Source of the DNA: Diadophis punctatus similis
Lineage: Eukaryota; Chordata; Lepidosauria; Squamata; Dipsadidae
DNA: 64,000 nt
Assembly (NCBI GenBank): GCA_023053685.1
Contig: JALIGW010000063.1
Coordinates: forward strand, 930,001-994,000
Direction: 5' to 3'
Below the pieces are notes generated by a model that saw only the letters and a program-made list of their open reading frames with translations, did no database searches and was not told where the DNA came from. Made by a program: the position numbers and the translations under genes. This document shows, piece after piece, positions 52,830 to 62,795 of this stretch. Within the stretch, counting starts at the first letter, position 1. Every line of letters starts with the position of its first letter.

Positions 52830-53810
52830 ATTATATTGTTGCCTTTACAGAAACACGGTGGGATGAAATCCACAAGTGGAATATACAGCTAGAGGGATTT
52901 ATATTATTTAAAAGAAACAGAACAAATGAAAGAGGAGGTGGAGTTACACTATATATAAGAAATAACTAAATGTCTACAGAAATAAAATGCAAGAATGATG
53001 AAAAGTGTCTTAAATGCATTTAGGGCAATATAAAAGGGGGAGAATGGCACTGCCATAGGTGTATACTATAGACCAGTGGTGGTGAACCTATGGCACGCAT
53101 GCCAGAGGTGGCACTCAGAGTCCTCTCTGAGGGCATGTGCGCCATCACCCCAGCTGAGCACCACCATGTTTCTCGCCGTCATTTCCAGGGAAACAGAAGT
53201 TTCCTGCAGAGCTCGGGTATTGTGACTTCCCGCCTCCCCACCGTTCTTTGGCTCTCCGGTGCACACGTGTGTGCACAAGAACGTGCATGACTTCAAGGCT
53301 CGGACCTCGGTATATAAAAGATTTGCCATCACTGCTATAGGCTATCCAACCAAAGGGAGAAAACACATGAACTTTTTGCTAGTCAATTATCTAAGTATAT
53401 ATTAAGCACATCAAAATATTAATGGGGGACTTTAACTACCCTGACATCAACTGGGAGAGAAACTCTGCACCAAATGGAAAATCTAAAATGTTCCTGACAA
53501 ACCTAGCAGACAACTTTGTGTCCCAAAAAGTAGTGAAGGGAACTAGGGGATCAGCCATATTGGACTTAATTCTCACTAACAGAGTTGAACTGAGAGATGG
53601 TGTTGAAGCTACAGGAACTTTGGGGGGGAGGAGTGATCCTGCAATATTGGAATTCAACATTATGCAAGCACAGCCAATAAAGTCAAACTTGAATCTCAGA
53701 ATTGAAGAGAGCTAATTCAATAAACTTAGAAAAAGCTTGGGAAGAATTCCATTAATGAGAATCCTCAAAGGGAAAACAACTCAAAAAGTTTGGGAAATTT
53801 TGAAAAGTAA
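52830..53810 (+). mobile_element. CR1 LINE endonuclease fragment with nested hAT
   Basis: AP-endonuclease pieces on +: RGGGVTLYIR-like coding (about 52930), then MGDFNYPDINWERNSAPNGK (53422 on), AILDLILTNRVELRDGVEAT and SDPAILEFNIMQAQ. It includes the G-D-F-N box of the nuclease. Broken by the hAT at 53074-53334 and truncated on both sides. Confidence 0.78.
53074..53334. mobile_element. hAT element, 261 bp, in CR1
   Basis: Ends cagtggtggtgaacctatgg and, inverted, cagtgatggcaaatctt. Flanks ctatagac (53066-53073) and ctataggc (53335-53342) differ at one base. Same family as 28798-29308. Confidence 0.82.
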
Positions 53811-53833
53811 GCGTACCTATTCATATGTAAGGG

Positions 53834-54667
53834 CAGTGGTGAACTGCTCCCAGTTCGGACGGGTTTGGATGTACCAGTAGTACCAGCTGCCGGTGGTTGG
53901 CTATGTCCCCGAACTGGTCCCCAGGTCGCTGCACGCTCGCCCTGCAAGCAGATGTCCCAGGACTGCACATGCGGTAGGACACGAGTCCACACCAGAAGAG
54001 GGCTGTGGGAGATGTGTTGAGCATGTGCAGCAGCACCGGGACATCCACTTGCCATTTCCCGCCTTTTGGGCCTGGCGCGCTCTCCTGCCGCGGGGCCTTT
54101 GGCCAACTGCTGCCGCTCTCAAACTCAGCCCAATAGCAGCAGCAGCAGAAGGTAAGGCCGACGCCGGCGGGGGCAGGAAGTCCCGCTGTGCCTCTGGTCC
54201 TGAAGGGCAAGGTGTGCTCTGCCGCCACTACTGGTGCCGGCACTGCGGCCATACAAGAAAATTTCCAAGTGCGGCGCAGTTCCGGGATGGCGGATAGCCC
54301 AGGCAAGCTTGCCTGGGCTCTCCGCCATCCTGGAACTACACTGCACTGGGGAATTTTGCTGTGTGGCTGCTGTAGGGCAGAGCCGCCCGACGAGGCTTTG
54401 TTTGAGACTGGGTCGGTGGTGTGTGTGGAGCTTCGAGACTGGGAAAGGCTCGGAGTGTCAAGAGGGAAGGAAAGGTGACCACAACTTTCTCTTCCTCCTC
54501 CTCCTGGCAGGGATCATTGAGGTTTGCAAGGCCTTTGAGGCTTTTGTGCAGCAAGCCCCCTGTTCCTCAGTATTCAGGTTAAATTGCCGTGTTGGTACTT
54601 TGTGATAAATAAGTTGGTTTTGGGTTGCAGTTTGGGCACTCGGTCGCTAAAAGGTTCGCCATCACTG
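53834..54667. mobile_element. GC-rich hAT-like composite containing a long palindrome
   Basis: The left end cagtggtgaactgctcccag resembles the 8374 family. The right end inverted, cagtgatggcgaacctttta, is the 28798 family. So this may be two hAT elements, one inside or beside the other. No matching 8-bp TSD found. An imperfect palindrome is centred at 54307/54308. Confidence 0.5.
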
Positions 54668-55226
54668 CTCTAGAGGCAAGAGACCACATTGATGGACAGC
54701 AGGCTGTCCACTTTATAGGCTGTTGAAGTCTCTTCCTTGAGCATCACTTTCTGGACATGTCCTAACAGGAAGGACTACGACCAATACAGAACAGTGCCCC
54801 AAGGGGGGTATCTGTAAGTTTTCACTAATGTGCTTCTCTCCAGCTAACTTTCCTTGCATGAAGAAGTTCAGGGTCTCAAGAGGAGAAGTTCCTTCTCACT
54901 GTTATTATCACCATACTGCCCTTGAGATCTCTTCTGCTACTTCTCCACTGACTGTCTTTGATGTAAACATCAGACTGAAGCAACATGGAAGGGATCTTGC
55001 ATCAGAAAAGGATAAATACCACAATTTATGTTCTTTGTGGCTCAAGTTACAGGACAGGCAGAAGCTGTGCTCTTGAATTTACTTTCTCTCTCTTTGCCAG
55101 GTGAACCTTGGTTTCTCTCTGTCTGAATCAGGAAAGCCAGTGGATATATCCATCCTGTGAGAATGCTTCCAATTCTTCTAATTCTTATTTAGAAACAGGA
55201 AAGAGACGGATTCATCCCCATGAATT
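54668..55226 (+). promoter_or_regulatory. Conserved 5' flank of V2R-C (candidate promoter/5' UTR)
   Basis: Aligns by eye to 21700-22256 before V2R-B, including 'ggacatgtcctaacaggaag' (54754-54773), 'gaaaaggataaata' (about 55004-55017) and 'ggtgaaccttggtttctctc' (about 55101-55120). The match starts exactly where a hAT right end stops, so that insertion cut off older shared sequence. Confidence 0.5.
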
Positions 55227-55435
55227 ATGTACCTCCTGCTTCTGCTTCTGATCTCCCAGCCAGTCTCTGGGAAGCTTAGAATGAAGTGCCCACTGAATTT
55301 GGACCACCAGGATGGAGAAAAGCCATGGAGCTATTATAGACCAGGAGATCTTCTCCTTTGTATAGTTGTCTCTCCATCAAAAACAGCACATAAAATATTA
55401 CCTTTCAACATGGCTCCTTCTAGAAAGATTCAGTT
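55227..55435 (+). CDS. V2R-C exon 1 (signal peptide)
   Basis: ATG at 55227; MYLLLLLLISQPVSG signal peptide, then KLRMKCPLNLDHQDGEKP. Ends two bases into a codon before gtaag, the same phase as copy B. Nine bases (three codons) shorter than B in the signal peptide. The gene continues beyond the window. Confidence 0.9.
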
Positions 55436-56148
55436 GTAAGTCACTCACTGTGTTGGTTTCATTCCCTCCATTTGCGATTCTAACACTCTACTTTTTTCCT
55501 TGTTATGTAACTTACTCTTATATTGCAGGACATGACTAATTGTTGAATCCTTTTTATTTCCAAACCCTCAATATTTTGTCTTATTTTCTGAGGGTAGAAA
55601 CTTGAGGCAAATGAAACCTGGAAGAAGTCCACATTATTTTCCTCGCTTTGTTCAATCCTAAATTCATGACTGGAATACGACTTTTGTTGAAAGTAATAAT
55701 TGAAGTGGTTCCAATTCCCTTTGTCTGACCATTTCCATATTTTTATAACCGATTGATATTCAATGTCTGGTTTTTAAAGGAATAGATGATGACTTGTTTT
55801 TAGAACAGCTTCTCTGGGTCACTTATCAAAATTTTCCTTCCTTTTATGGTGGTTCTATTTTAATGACTGAATTATTCTGAAACCTGTTTAGTGGGCTATG
55901 AATATTAGTACTCCTAAAATAATGGTATATTTCTGATTTTTTTTAAAAAAAACCTTTTTGAGGGCTATCTCCATCCACAACACTCATGATATTAAAGGGT
56001 TGATTGGTGACTACCATTTGCCTCTAGTTTGGGATGAATATTGGCTTAAGTCTTAGCTTGTAGAGAAAAAAGACGATTAAATGGGGGAAAAGTATTTTTT
56101 GTTGCTGTTGATGATGGCAATATTAACATGAGCATGGTTTTACACCAG

Positions 56149-56437
56149 TTTATTTTATGGAAAGCAAAAAATATTATACATGATTTTCAATATTGAAATG
56201 GTGAACGAGAATCTCCAACTCCTGCACAATCTCACCCTTGGCTACAACATCTATGACAACTATTCAAACACACTTGGCACTTCAGATGCCTTGCTGGACA
56301 TGCTCTCTACTGGAGAAGCCAATGTTCCCAACTACAGCTGTGGAATGAAGGACAACCTATTGGCTCTTGTTGATGGAACTTTCTGGGACATCTCCATCCA
56401 GATATCAACATTAGCTGCCACCTACAAAGTCCCACAG
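56149..56437 (+). CDS. V2R-C exon 2
   Basis: 289 bp between 'ttacaccag' and 'gtttgcg'. Includes NENLQLLHNLTLGYNIYDNY and LLDMLSTGEANVPNYSCG. Open and in phase with exon 1. Exons 3-6 are not in the window; a full LTR retrotransposon lies in the intron that follows. Confidence 0.9.
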
Positions 56438-56989
56438 GTTTGCGTTTATCTTTTTCTTTCTCTAAAGTGAGTGAAGTGTTGGTGTGTGAGCGATCGAGCC
56501 AACCATTTCTTCTCTATGGAAGTCAAGAACTGCTTTTCACCATGGCATTTGTAGGTGTTATGAATAAGGGTTGGGATATGCAGTGGGGAAGGAACAAGGC
56601 TCAAAAGATGTTTCTTTTCATGACATCATCCCCATTGCTTTGAGGGCTTCTGCTGCACATTTGTGAAGGTGAGGAGAGGCTCTGTGTTCAATCAAGGAGT
56701 CTTCTGCACAATAGGAATGTGAAGCACTGAAGGAAAGCTCCAAATTTTTTATATGATCTTAGTCAAAATAATGATACGCCCAATCATGAACAAATCCCAG
56801 ATGTATCAACAAAGTTCCACTGGATTATCTTTTCTACTGTTGATAAAACATATACATATTAAGAACTTGTAGAGACCACTAACATTAACCATTTTATTAA
56901 AAAATTACAAATATGTTAGCCAACATGTCAATTATTGTTTCCCCCAAAATGGTCATGATCAAATTCATCCTAAAAGGTCTGAAGAACAA

Positions 56990-57180
56990 TGTTAGAATGC
57001 AGTACTGCAGGCTACTTCTGCTGATTGTCAGCTGTCAGGCATTCGGCAGTTCGAGTCTCACCAGCTCAAGGCTGATCCTTTCGAGGTCAGTAAAATGAGA
57101 TTGTTGGTGACTCTGTAAACTGCTTAAAGAGGGCTATAAAGCACTGTGAAGCAGTATATAAGTGCTATTGCTATATATAT
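56990..57180 (+). mobile_element. tRNA-derived SINE (Sauria/Squam type)
   Basis: Head with 'gcagttcgagtctcacc' (57046-57062) and shortened body, ending 'tatataagtgctattgcta'. Has internal deletions. Confidence 0.82.
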
Positions 57181-57304
57181 ACAAAATGGAATAAAAAGGA
57201 CCCTAGCAAATTCAGGCCCATTTGCCTAATAGATACAGTATTGTTTCTAAAATACATGCCAGCTTCCTCTTGGAATACTGCATCCAGTTTTGGTCACCAC
57301 CAAA

Positions 57305-57478
57305 GTTCCTGCTAAGCTGCGCGGCCGCACAGCCGCGCACGTAATGAAAGAATGGCGTGCAGCAGTTTCCAACTGTCGCGCGCCGTTTTCTAATATCAGA
57401 GTGTGCATGATTGCGCGCCCGCGCACATGACTAGAGAACGGCGCACAGCAGTTTCCAATTGCCGGGCGCCGTTTTCTA
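57305..57478. repeat. GC-rich block, two diverged 86-bp units
   Basis: 'agcagtttccaa' recurs at 57361 and 57447 within longer similar units ('gcgcgccgttttcta' / 'gggcgccgttttcta'). CpG-rich compared with its surroundings. Family not recognised. A CR1 scrap (about 57271-57302) precedes it. Confidence 0.6.
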
Positions 57479-57482
57479 TTTT

Positions 57483-57694
57483 TTTTAAAAAAATAATTTT
57501 TATTTGAATATAAACATTAAAAAAGACAAACAAACATTAAACAAAACAATATATGTACGTACGTGTACATATATACATATCAATTTGTTAGCCTGACTGT
57601 AGGTTTGGAGGATTAATCGAACGAAGACTGACGAACTGAGCGGCTGATTTGCAGCTTTTGGAAGGAGGGGCGGGGAACTTGGATAGTGTGCCGG
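57483..57694 (-). other. Left part of the sequence interrupted by the LTR element
   Basis: The - strand ends CAAATAAAAATT and an A-run at 57483-57505, like the polyadenylated 3' end of a retrocopied transcript or an L1. Its continuation lies at 63473-64000 on the other side of the LTR element. It contains no recognised domain. Confidence 0.45.
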
Positions 57695-58371
57695 TGTTGT
57701 GACCCAGCACCGCAACCCCCCAGAAACACACGCACACAGTCGTTGGGAGGCAAACAAAAAGGTTCCTTTTACTAATAAAGTTTCTTAGTAAAACTCAGAG
57801 GGTTTAGAAGTCCAAAACAACACAAACGGAAAGTCTTCAGGAATAAGGTTCTTTGGGTTACGTGAGGGTTAAATAGCACACAGACAAAAGTTCAAAGCAA
57901 GACTCATTAATTCTTATCTGAACAACTTGGCTGGCTTCCCGGAATAAAGCTGGCAGAAGCTGGTGATAAAATTCCCAAACAGACGTAGAAACGAAACTCT
58001 GGATTTGCTGTGGTCAGTGAATTGTTGTTCTCAGCAATGAGCACTAATTACCATGGCCTAATATAGCCACTGAAGGGCGTGGCCCAATTAGCCCTCACTG
58101 CTTCCTCCTATTGGACCGACGCTTACTCAGCCAGTCCTGTCTTCTGGCTGCTCTGCGTGCTCTGGCATTCAGCATGAGTTCTTCATCTCCTGATGAAGAA
58201 CTCTGCTGCGCAGGTGCAGAAGGTCCTGGGAGATCGTCCTGCTCTGGCACCGAGTCCTCATCACCAGCCGTCTCTGGTGCCAGGCACATAGGCTGGTACT
58301 GCTGCACCATGAGCGGCTCCGCGTCCTCCGGATCCTCCAGACTCGGCGCCGGACGCGGCCAAGGCACAACA
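57695..58371 (-). repeat. 3' LTR
   Basis: 677 bp, same sequence by eye as 62796-63472. Carries the last 92 codons and stop of pol. TATA on the - strand at about 58059-58065. Confidence 0.95.
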
Positions 58372-61300
58372 CTATCCCTCACCGCAGGGCCCTTCCCCCG
58401 GGTCTGTCGGTCCGGATGCGGCCGGGACGGGAATTGAGCGTGGAAGGCCCGGACCAGATCCGGAGCATGCACGGCGGTCGCATCCTCCCATGTGAAGTCT
58501 TCAGGGCCGTACCCCTTCCACTCAATGAGGTACTGGAACCGGCCCTTCATCCAGCGGGAATCCCGAATACTGGCAACTTCGTATTCGGGTGGGTCAGCGG
58601 GAGTGCGGATCACAGGCTGAGGCGGAGCGGGAGGGCGGAGCGGACAGGCAGGACGTTCGGGAACAAGGAGGGACCGATGGAAGACGGGGTGGATCCTGAG
58701 AGAGCGGGGCAACGTCAACCGGTAGGCCACGGGGTTAATGACCGCTTCCACCGGGAACGGACCCAAGAAGCGGTGGTCAAGCTTGCGAGCCGGTCGGTCG
58801 GAGGGGAGATGCTTCGTGGACAGCCAGACACGATCCCCGACCGCCAGAGGTGGAGTTGCTCGCCGGGAGCGGTCCGCGACCCTCTTGTAATCTTCCTTGG
58901 CTTTATTCAACGAGCGTTTGACCAGTTGGTGAACGGCCTGGAGCTCGGACAGGAATTCCTCTGCCACAGGAACAGGAGAGTCTAGGAGCGTGAGCGGGAA
59001 GAAACGGGGGTGGTAACCAAAGTTGGCGAGGAACGGAGAGGCGTGCGTGGAGGTGTGCTGAGAGTTGTTAAAAGCAAACTCGGCCACGGCAAGGTATTCC
59101 GCCCAGTTGTCCTGCTGCTGGTTGACAAAACAGCGCAGGTACTGTTCAAGGATGCCGATGACTTTTTCAGTGCCCCCGTCAGTCTCCGGATGATGCGCTG
59201 ACGAGAGGCAGACTTGGACCTCCAGGGCCGCCATCAGACCCTTCCAGAACTGGGCCGTGAACTGGGCTCCCCGATCCGACACGACCCGATCCGGCAGACC
59301 ATGCAGGCGGAAAACATGCTGGATAAACATGCGGGCCGTGGCACGAGCTGTCGGCAACCCGCGACAGGGGATGAAATGTGCCATTTTGGTCAGCATATCG
59401 ACCACTACGAACACGGTCGTGAAGCCGGCGGACGGGGGCAAGTCCGTGAGGAAGTCCATAGAGACGGCCCCCCAGGGTCTCTCAGGCGTCGGCAAGGGCT
59501 GCAGCAGGCCCGGCGGCGCTCCAGGGGCGTACTTGGCCTGGCGACAGCGAACACAAGACGTCACATAGGCCTGGACGTCATCACGGAGTCGGGGCCACCA
59601 AAAAGTCCGAGCCACCAGGTTCAGAGTCTTGAAAAGGCCGAAGTGGCCAGCCGCAGGGCTGTCGTGGCACTGCTGCAGGATCAGGCCACGGAGCGGACCG
59701 GCAGGAACGTAGAGCAGGTCCCGGAAACGGAGGAGGTCATCCGAAAACGTCCAAGGGGACTCAGGCCCTATCTCCTGCCTCCGTTGTGCCGCGTAGGCGT
59801 CGTGTCGCTGCGCCTCCCGGATCTGTCCTCGGAGGTCCACGGGATCCTGGGTAGCTGCAAAGGACTCGACGGGCAGGACCGTCCGGGGTGGCAGCGGTTC
59901 CTGGGCTTGGGCGTATTCCGGCTTGCGGGACAGCGCGTCCGCCTGCTGATTCCGGCTACTCGGGATGTACGTAATGCGAAAATTGAAGCGGGAGAAAAAG
60001 AACGACCAGCGTATCTGGCGCTGGTTGAGCTTCCTGGCCGTCTGCAAGAACTCCAGGTTCTTATGGTCTGTGCGCACCTCCACTTGATGACGAGCCCCCT
60101 CGAGGTGGTGCCGCCAGGTCTCGAAAGCCGCCTTGATGGCCAGCAACTCCTTCTCCCAGATCGTATAATTGCGCTCCGACGAGGTTAATTTCCGGGAATA
60201 ATAAGCGCAAGGGAAGAGATGGCCGCCATCTTCCCGGGTCTGGAGCAAGACGGCGCCCACGGCAATGTCGGACGCGTCCGCCTCCACAACAAAAGGGCGG
60301 TGAGGGTCTGGGTGCTTGAGGATCGGCTCCTGCATGAAGGCATCCGTGAGGATCTTGAACGCCTCCTGTTCGGAATCGCCCCACCGGAAAGGGACTTGTT
60401 TCTGCAGGAGTCGAGTGAGAGGCGCGGTCAGAGTGGCGAACCCCGGGATGAAGGTCCTATAATAATTTGCGAACCCCAGGAGTCGCTGAACGTCCTTCAC
60501 CCGGCGCGGGGGTTGCCAGGTTTTCAGGGCCTCGACCTTGCCCCGGTCCATGGCGATGCCTTCTGGCGAAATCCGATGGCCCAGGAAATCCACAGTCGTC
60601 TGAAAAAACTGGCATTTCTCTAATTTCGCGTATAGCTGGTGGTCTCTCAACCGCTGCAGGACTTGACGGATATGTTGGATGTGGCTGCTCCGGGACGTAG
60701 AATAAATCATAATATCGTCCAGGTACACGACAACGAACTGGTCCAGCAAATCTCTAAAGATGTCGTTCATGAAATGCTGGAACACAGCCGGAGCGTTGGT
60801 CAAGCCGAACGGCATGACCGTATACTCAAAATGACCGTAGCGGGTTCCGAACGCCGTCTTCCACTCGTCCCCCTCACGAACACGCACCAAATTGTAAGCG
60901 CCACGTAAGTCCAATTTGGTGAAGATGGTCGCCGAGCGGAGGCGTTCCATCAACTCCGGGATGAGGGGCAACGGGTACCGGTTACGCACTGTGATGGCAT
61001 TCAACTTGCGATAATCGCAGCACAGGCGCAAGTCCCCGGTTTTCTTCTTGACGAAGAGGACGGGGGCAGACAAGGGCGATGAGGAGGGTCGGATGAAACC
61101 CCTGGCCAGGTTTTTATCGATAAAGTCCCGCAGTGCGGCCAGTTCGGGTTCTGACATGGAATAGAGGCGGCCCACAGGGAGCGGAGCGTTGGGAATCAGA
61201 TCCACAGGGCAATCGTAGGGCCGGTGCGGGGGCAACTGGTCCGCCTCCTTTTCGCTAAACACATCAGCGAAGTCTGCAAACTCAGCTGGGAGTGAAATGT

Positions 61301-61742
61301 CCGGAGGGTCAGGTACCGCGCCCGCACAAACCTGGCGCGTATGGTCCACACACTGGAGACTCGGGAAGGCAATGAAGTTCTGGGACCATACAACCTGAGG
61401 GTCGTGGGTGCGCAGCCACGCCAGTCCGAGAACCAAAGGGAAATGGAGTCCCGACGTCACGTAAAACTGGATGGCCTCCTCGTGCCGTCCAATGCAAAGG
61501 CGCACCGGCTGCGTGATGGCCTTAATCGGACCGGACAGCAACACCCGGCCATCGATTGTTTCCACCCTCATCGGCGGGTCCACGGGGCACAGGGGAACGG
61601 CAAGATGCTGGGCGAACGCCTCGTCAATGAAATTGGTGGTTGCCCCGGAGTCCACCAAAGCGTGTGCGGAGACGCCGCGGTCCCGGTGGTCAATAAAGAC
61701 CTTGGTGTCCAAGAGCAGATGCCGCGGAGGACCGGGATCCAC
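58095..61742 (-). CDS. pol: Pol polyprotein (protease, RT, RNase H, integrase, chromodomain)
   Basis: 1215 residues from a GTG at 61742. That GTG is only the open-frame marker: the frame is open further upstream to the frameshift site at 61817-61811, so Pol is made as a Gag-Pol fusion. Protease DSG at 31-33. RT about 175-410 with YLDD at 340-343. RNase H about 484-606. Integrase zinc finger H693, H700, C730, C733; catalytic D763, D823, E859 (35 residues between the last two). GPF motif near 994-996. Chromodomain about 1053-1104 (IEWKGYGPEDFTWED), which in chromoviruses can steer integration to marked chromatin. Residues from 1124 to the end are encoded by the 3' LTR. No stops or obvious loss of catalytic residues. 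Antisense frames across this region are shadows. Confidence 0.95.
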   Translation of the reverse strand: MDPGPPRHLLLDTKVFIDHRDRGVSAHALVDSGATTNFIDEAFAQHLAVPLCPVDPPMRVETIDGRVLLSGPIKAITQPVRLCIGRHEEAIQFYVTSGLHFPLVLGLAWLRTHDPQVVWSQNFIAFPSLQCVDHTRQVCAGAVPDPPDISLPAEFADFADVFSEKEADQLPPHRPYDCPVDLIPNAPLPVGRLYSMSEPELAALRDFIDKNLARGFIRPSSSPLSAPVLFVKKKTGDLRLCCDYRKLNAITVRNRYPLPLIPELMERLRSATIFTKLDLRGAYNLVRVREGDEWKTAFGTRYGHFEYTVMPFGLTNAPAVFQHFMNDIFRDLLDQFVVVYLDDIMIYSTSRSSHIQHIRQVLQRLRDHQLYAKLEKCQFFQTTVDFLGHRISPEGIAMDRGKVEALKTWQPPRRVKDVQRLLGFANYYRTFIPGFATLTAPLTRLLQKQVPFRWGDSEQEAFKILTDAFMQEPILKHPDPHRPFVVEADASDIAVGAVLLQTREDGGHLFPCAYYSRKLTSSERNYTIWEKELLAIKAAFETWRHHLEGARHQVEVRTDHKNLEFLQTARKLNQRQIRWSFFFSRFNFRITYIPSSRNQQADALSRKPEYAQAQEPLPPRTVLPVESFAATQDPVDLRGQIREAQRHDAYAAQRRQEIGPESPWTFSDDLLRFRDLLYVPAGPLRGLILQQCHDSPAAGHFGLFKTLNLVARTFWWPRLRDDVQAYVTSCVRCRQAKYAPGAPPGLLQPLPTPERPWGAVSMDFLTDLPPSAGFTTVFVVVDMLTKMAHFIPCRGLPTARATARMFIQHVFRLHGLPDRVVSDRGAQFTAQFWKGLMAALEVQVCLSSAHHPETDGGTEKVIGILEQYLRCFVNQQQDNWAEYLAVAEFAFNNSQHTSTHASPFLANFGYHPRFFPLTLLDSPVPVAEEFLSELQAVHQLVKRSLNKAKEDYKRVADRSRRATPPLAVGDRVWLSTKHLPSDRPARKLDHRFLGPFPVEAVINPVAYRLTLPRSLRIHPVFHRSLLVPERPACPLRPPAPPQPVIRTPADPPEYEVASIRDSRWMKGRFQYLIEWKGYGPEDFTWEDATAVHAPDLVRAFHAQFPSRPHPDRQTRGKGPAVRDSVVPWPRPAPSLEDPEDAEPLMVQQYQPMCLAPETAGDEDSVPEQDDLPGPSAPAQQSSSSGDEELMLNARARRAARRQDWLSKRRSNRRKQ

Positions 61743-61792
61743 GTCAGCTGAGCCGGAGTCCTTCGGTGTGCATGCCCGACCCAGCGTCTCCG

Positions 61793-62749
61793 CTAGGCCG
61801 GGCGCTGGCCGTTTCCCGACGGCGATGGCTGGGACGGTGGAGCAGGACCAGAAGCGGTGGGCCCCCGACCCTTCCTAGGGCACGAGCGAGCGAAATGGCC
61901 CGGGTCGCCGCAATACAAACACAACCCCCCTGCCCTGCGTCTGTCCTTTTCCGCGCTGGTCAAGCGGGGCCGAACAGCGCCAAGGTCCATAGGCTCGTCA
62001 CGGGGAGCCGGGGCCGACGGAAGTCCACGGGGAACAGGAGGTGCCTGAGCAGCGCAACGTGGAGCCAGAACAGCGGGGACGTCAGGTGGCACGAGAGGCG
62101 CCGGAGCAGCACGGCGTGCGTTCCTCGCTTGCAACCGGGCATCAATTTTCAAGCAGAGCCGCACCAGTTCTTGGGTGGTTGCAGGAATGTCCACGCGTGC
62201 CAGCTCATCCTGGATGCTGTCTGCCAAGCCCTCCTGGAAGGCATCCAACAACGCTGCCTCATTCCAGGCCGAGTCTTGGCTGAGGAGACGGAACTCACTG
62301 ATGTATTCCCTGAGTGGTCTCCGGCCTTGCCTCAGCTGCCTTAATTGCCTGCACGCTGTCTGGGCCTTAATTGGATCCGCGAACATCTCCTCCAAATGAG
62401 TGCAGAAACGCCCAAAGTCCTGGAGGAGGGGACTGTTCTGGACCAGTAGAGGGGTGGCCCAACGTGCTGCATTTCCAGACAGCAGGCTAATTACAAACCC
62501 CACCTTGTCCCGGTCGTGGGGGAAATCCTCTGGCCTCAGAGACATGAACAACTGGCACTGGCCCAGGAACGCCGGGAACATAGCCTCGTCACCATGGAAC
62601 TTATCCGGCATGGCTATCGGGCAGCGTGTCCGTTGGGCTGGGGCCAACGCAGGAGCAGCTGCCAACTGATTTTGCTGCCTTGTTAACTGAGCGTTCATGA
62701 TTGCCAGCTGCTGCCGAAGTTGAGCATTCTCGTTCTGAAGCTGCTCCAT
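61793..62749 (-). CDS. gag: Gag protein with CCHC zinc knuckle
   Basis: 318 residues from ATG 62749, 47 bases after the 5' LTR. Short N-terminal coiled coil (MEQLQNENAQLRQQLAIMN), then a capsid-like region (FLGQCQLFMSLRPEDFPHDR; DPIKAQTACRQLRQLRQGRR; LREYISEFRLLSQDSAWNE) as in sushi-class Gags, the family that gave PEG10 and RTL genes in mammals. One CCHC knuckle CLYCGDPGHFARSC near residues 275-290. Ends TAG at 61793-61795, after the GGGAAAC shift site. Confidence 0.93.
   Translation of the reverse strand: MEQLQNENAQLRQQLAIMNAQLTRQQNQLAAAPALAPAQRTRCPIAMPDKFHGDEAMFPAFLGQCQLFMSLRPEDFPHDRDKVGFVISLLSGNAARWATPLLVQNSPLLQDFGRFCTHLEEMFADPIKAQTACRQLRQLRQGRRPLREYISEFRLLSQDSAWNEAALLDAFQEGLADSIQDELARVDIPATTQELVRLCLKIDARLQARNARRAAPAPLVPPDVPAVLAPRCAAQAPPVPRGLPSAPAPRDEPMDLGAVRPRLTSAEKDRRRAGGLCLYCGDPGHFARSCPRKGRGPTASGPAPPSQPSPSGNGQRPA
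61811..61817 (-). promoter_or_regulatory. -1 ribosomal frameshift slippery site GGGAAAC
   Basis: On the - strand the gag frame reads ..TCG GGA AAC GGC.., so the heptamer has the X XXY YYZ phase needed for -1 slippage. After a -1 shift the frame is open through CGG CCA GCG ... into pol with no stop, while the gag frame stops at 61793-61795. The same heptamer drives Gag-Pol frameshifting in the sushi-derived gene PEG10. Confidence 0.85.
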
Positions 62750-62782
62750 GATGCAATCTGGGCTTGTGTGTGGTCAGTTTGG

Positions 62783-62793
62783 GCTGAGAACAA
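62783..62793 (-). promoter_or_regulatory. Primer binding site, self-priming type
   Basis: Two bases after the 5' LTR the - strand reads TTGTTCTCAGC, the exact 11-nt complement of GCTGAGAACAA inside the LTR (63136 down to 63126). It does not start with TGG as a tRNA-primed PBS would. An 11-nt self-complementary PBS is the hallmark of Tf1/sushi self-priming. Confidence 0.75.
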
Positions 62794-62795
62794 AC

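Noticed and set aside
54188..54605. Open frames in both strands of the GC-rich block
   Set aside because: Low stop density from GC content and the palindrome. No conserved motif.
58416..62669. Long + strand open frames across the gypsy element (for example 59214-60188, 324 residues)
   Set aside because: Antisense shadows of gag/pol with high GC. They contain no recognised domain.
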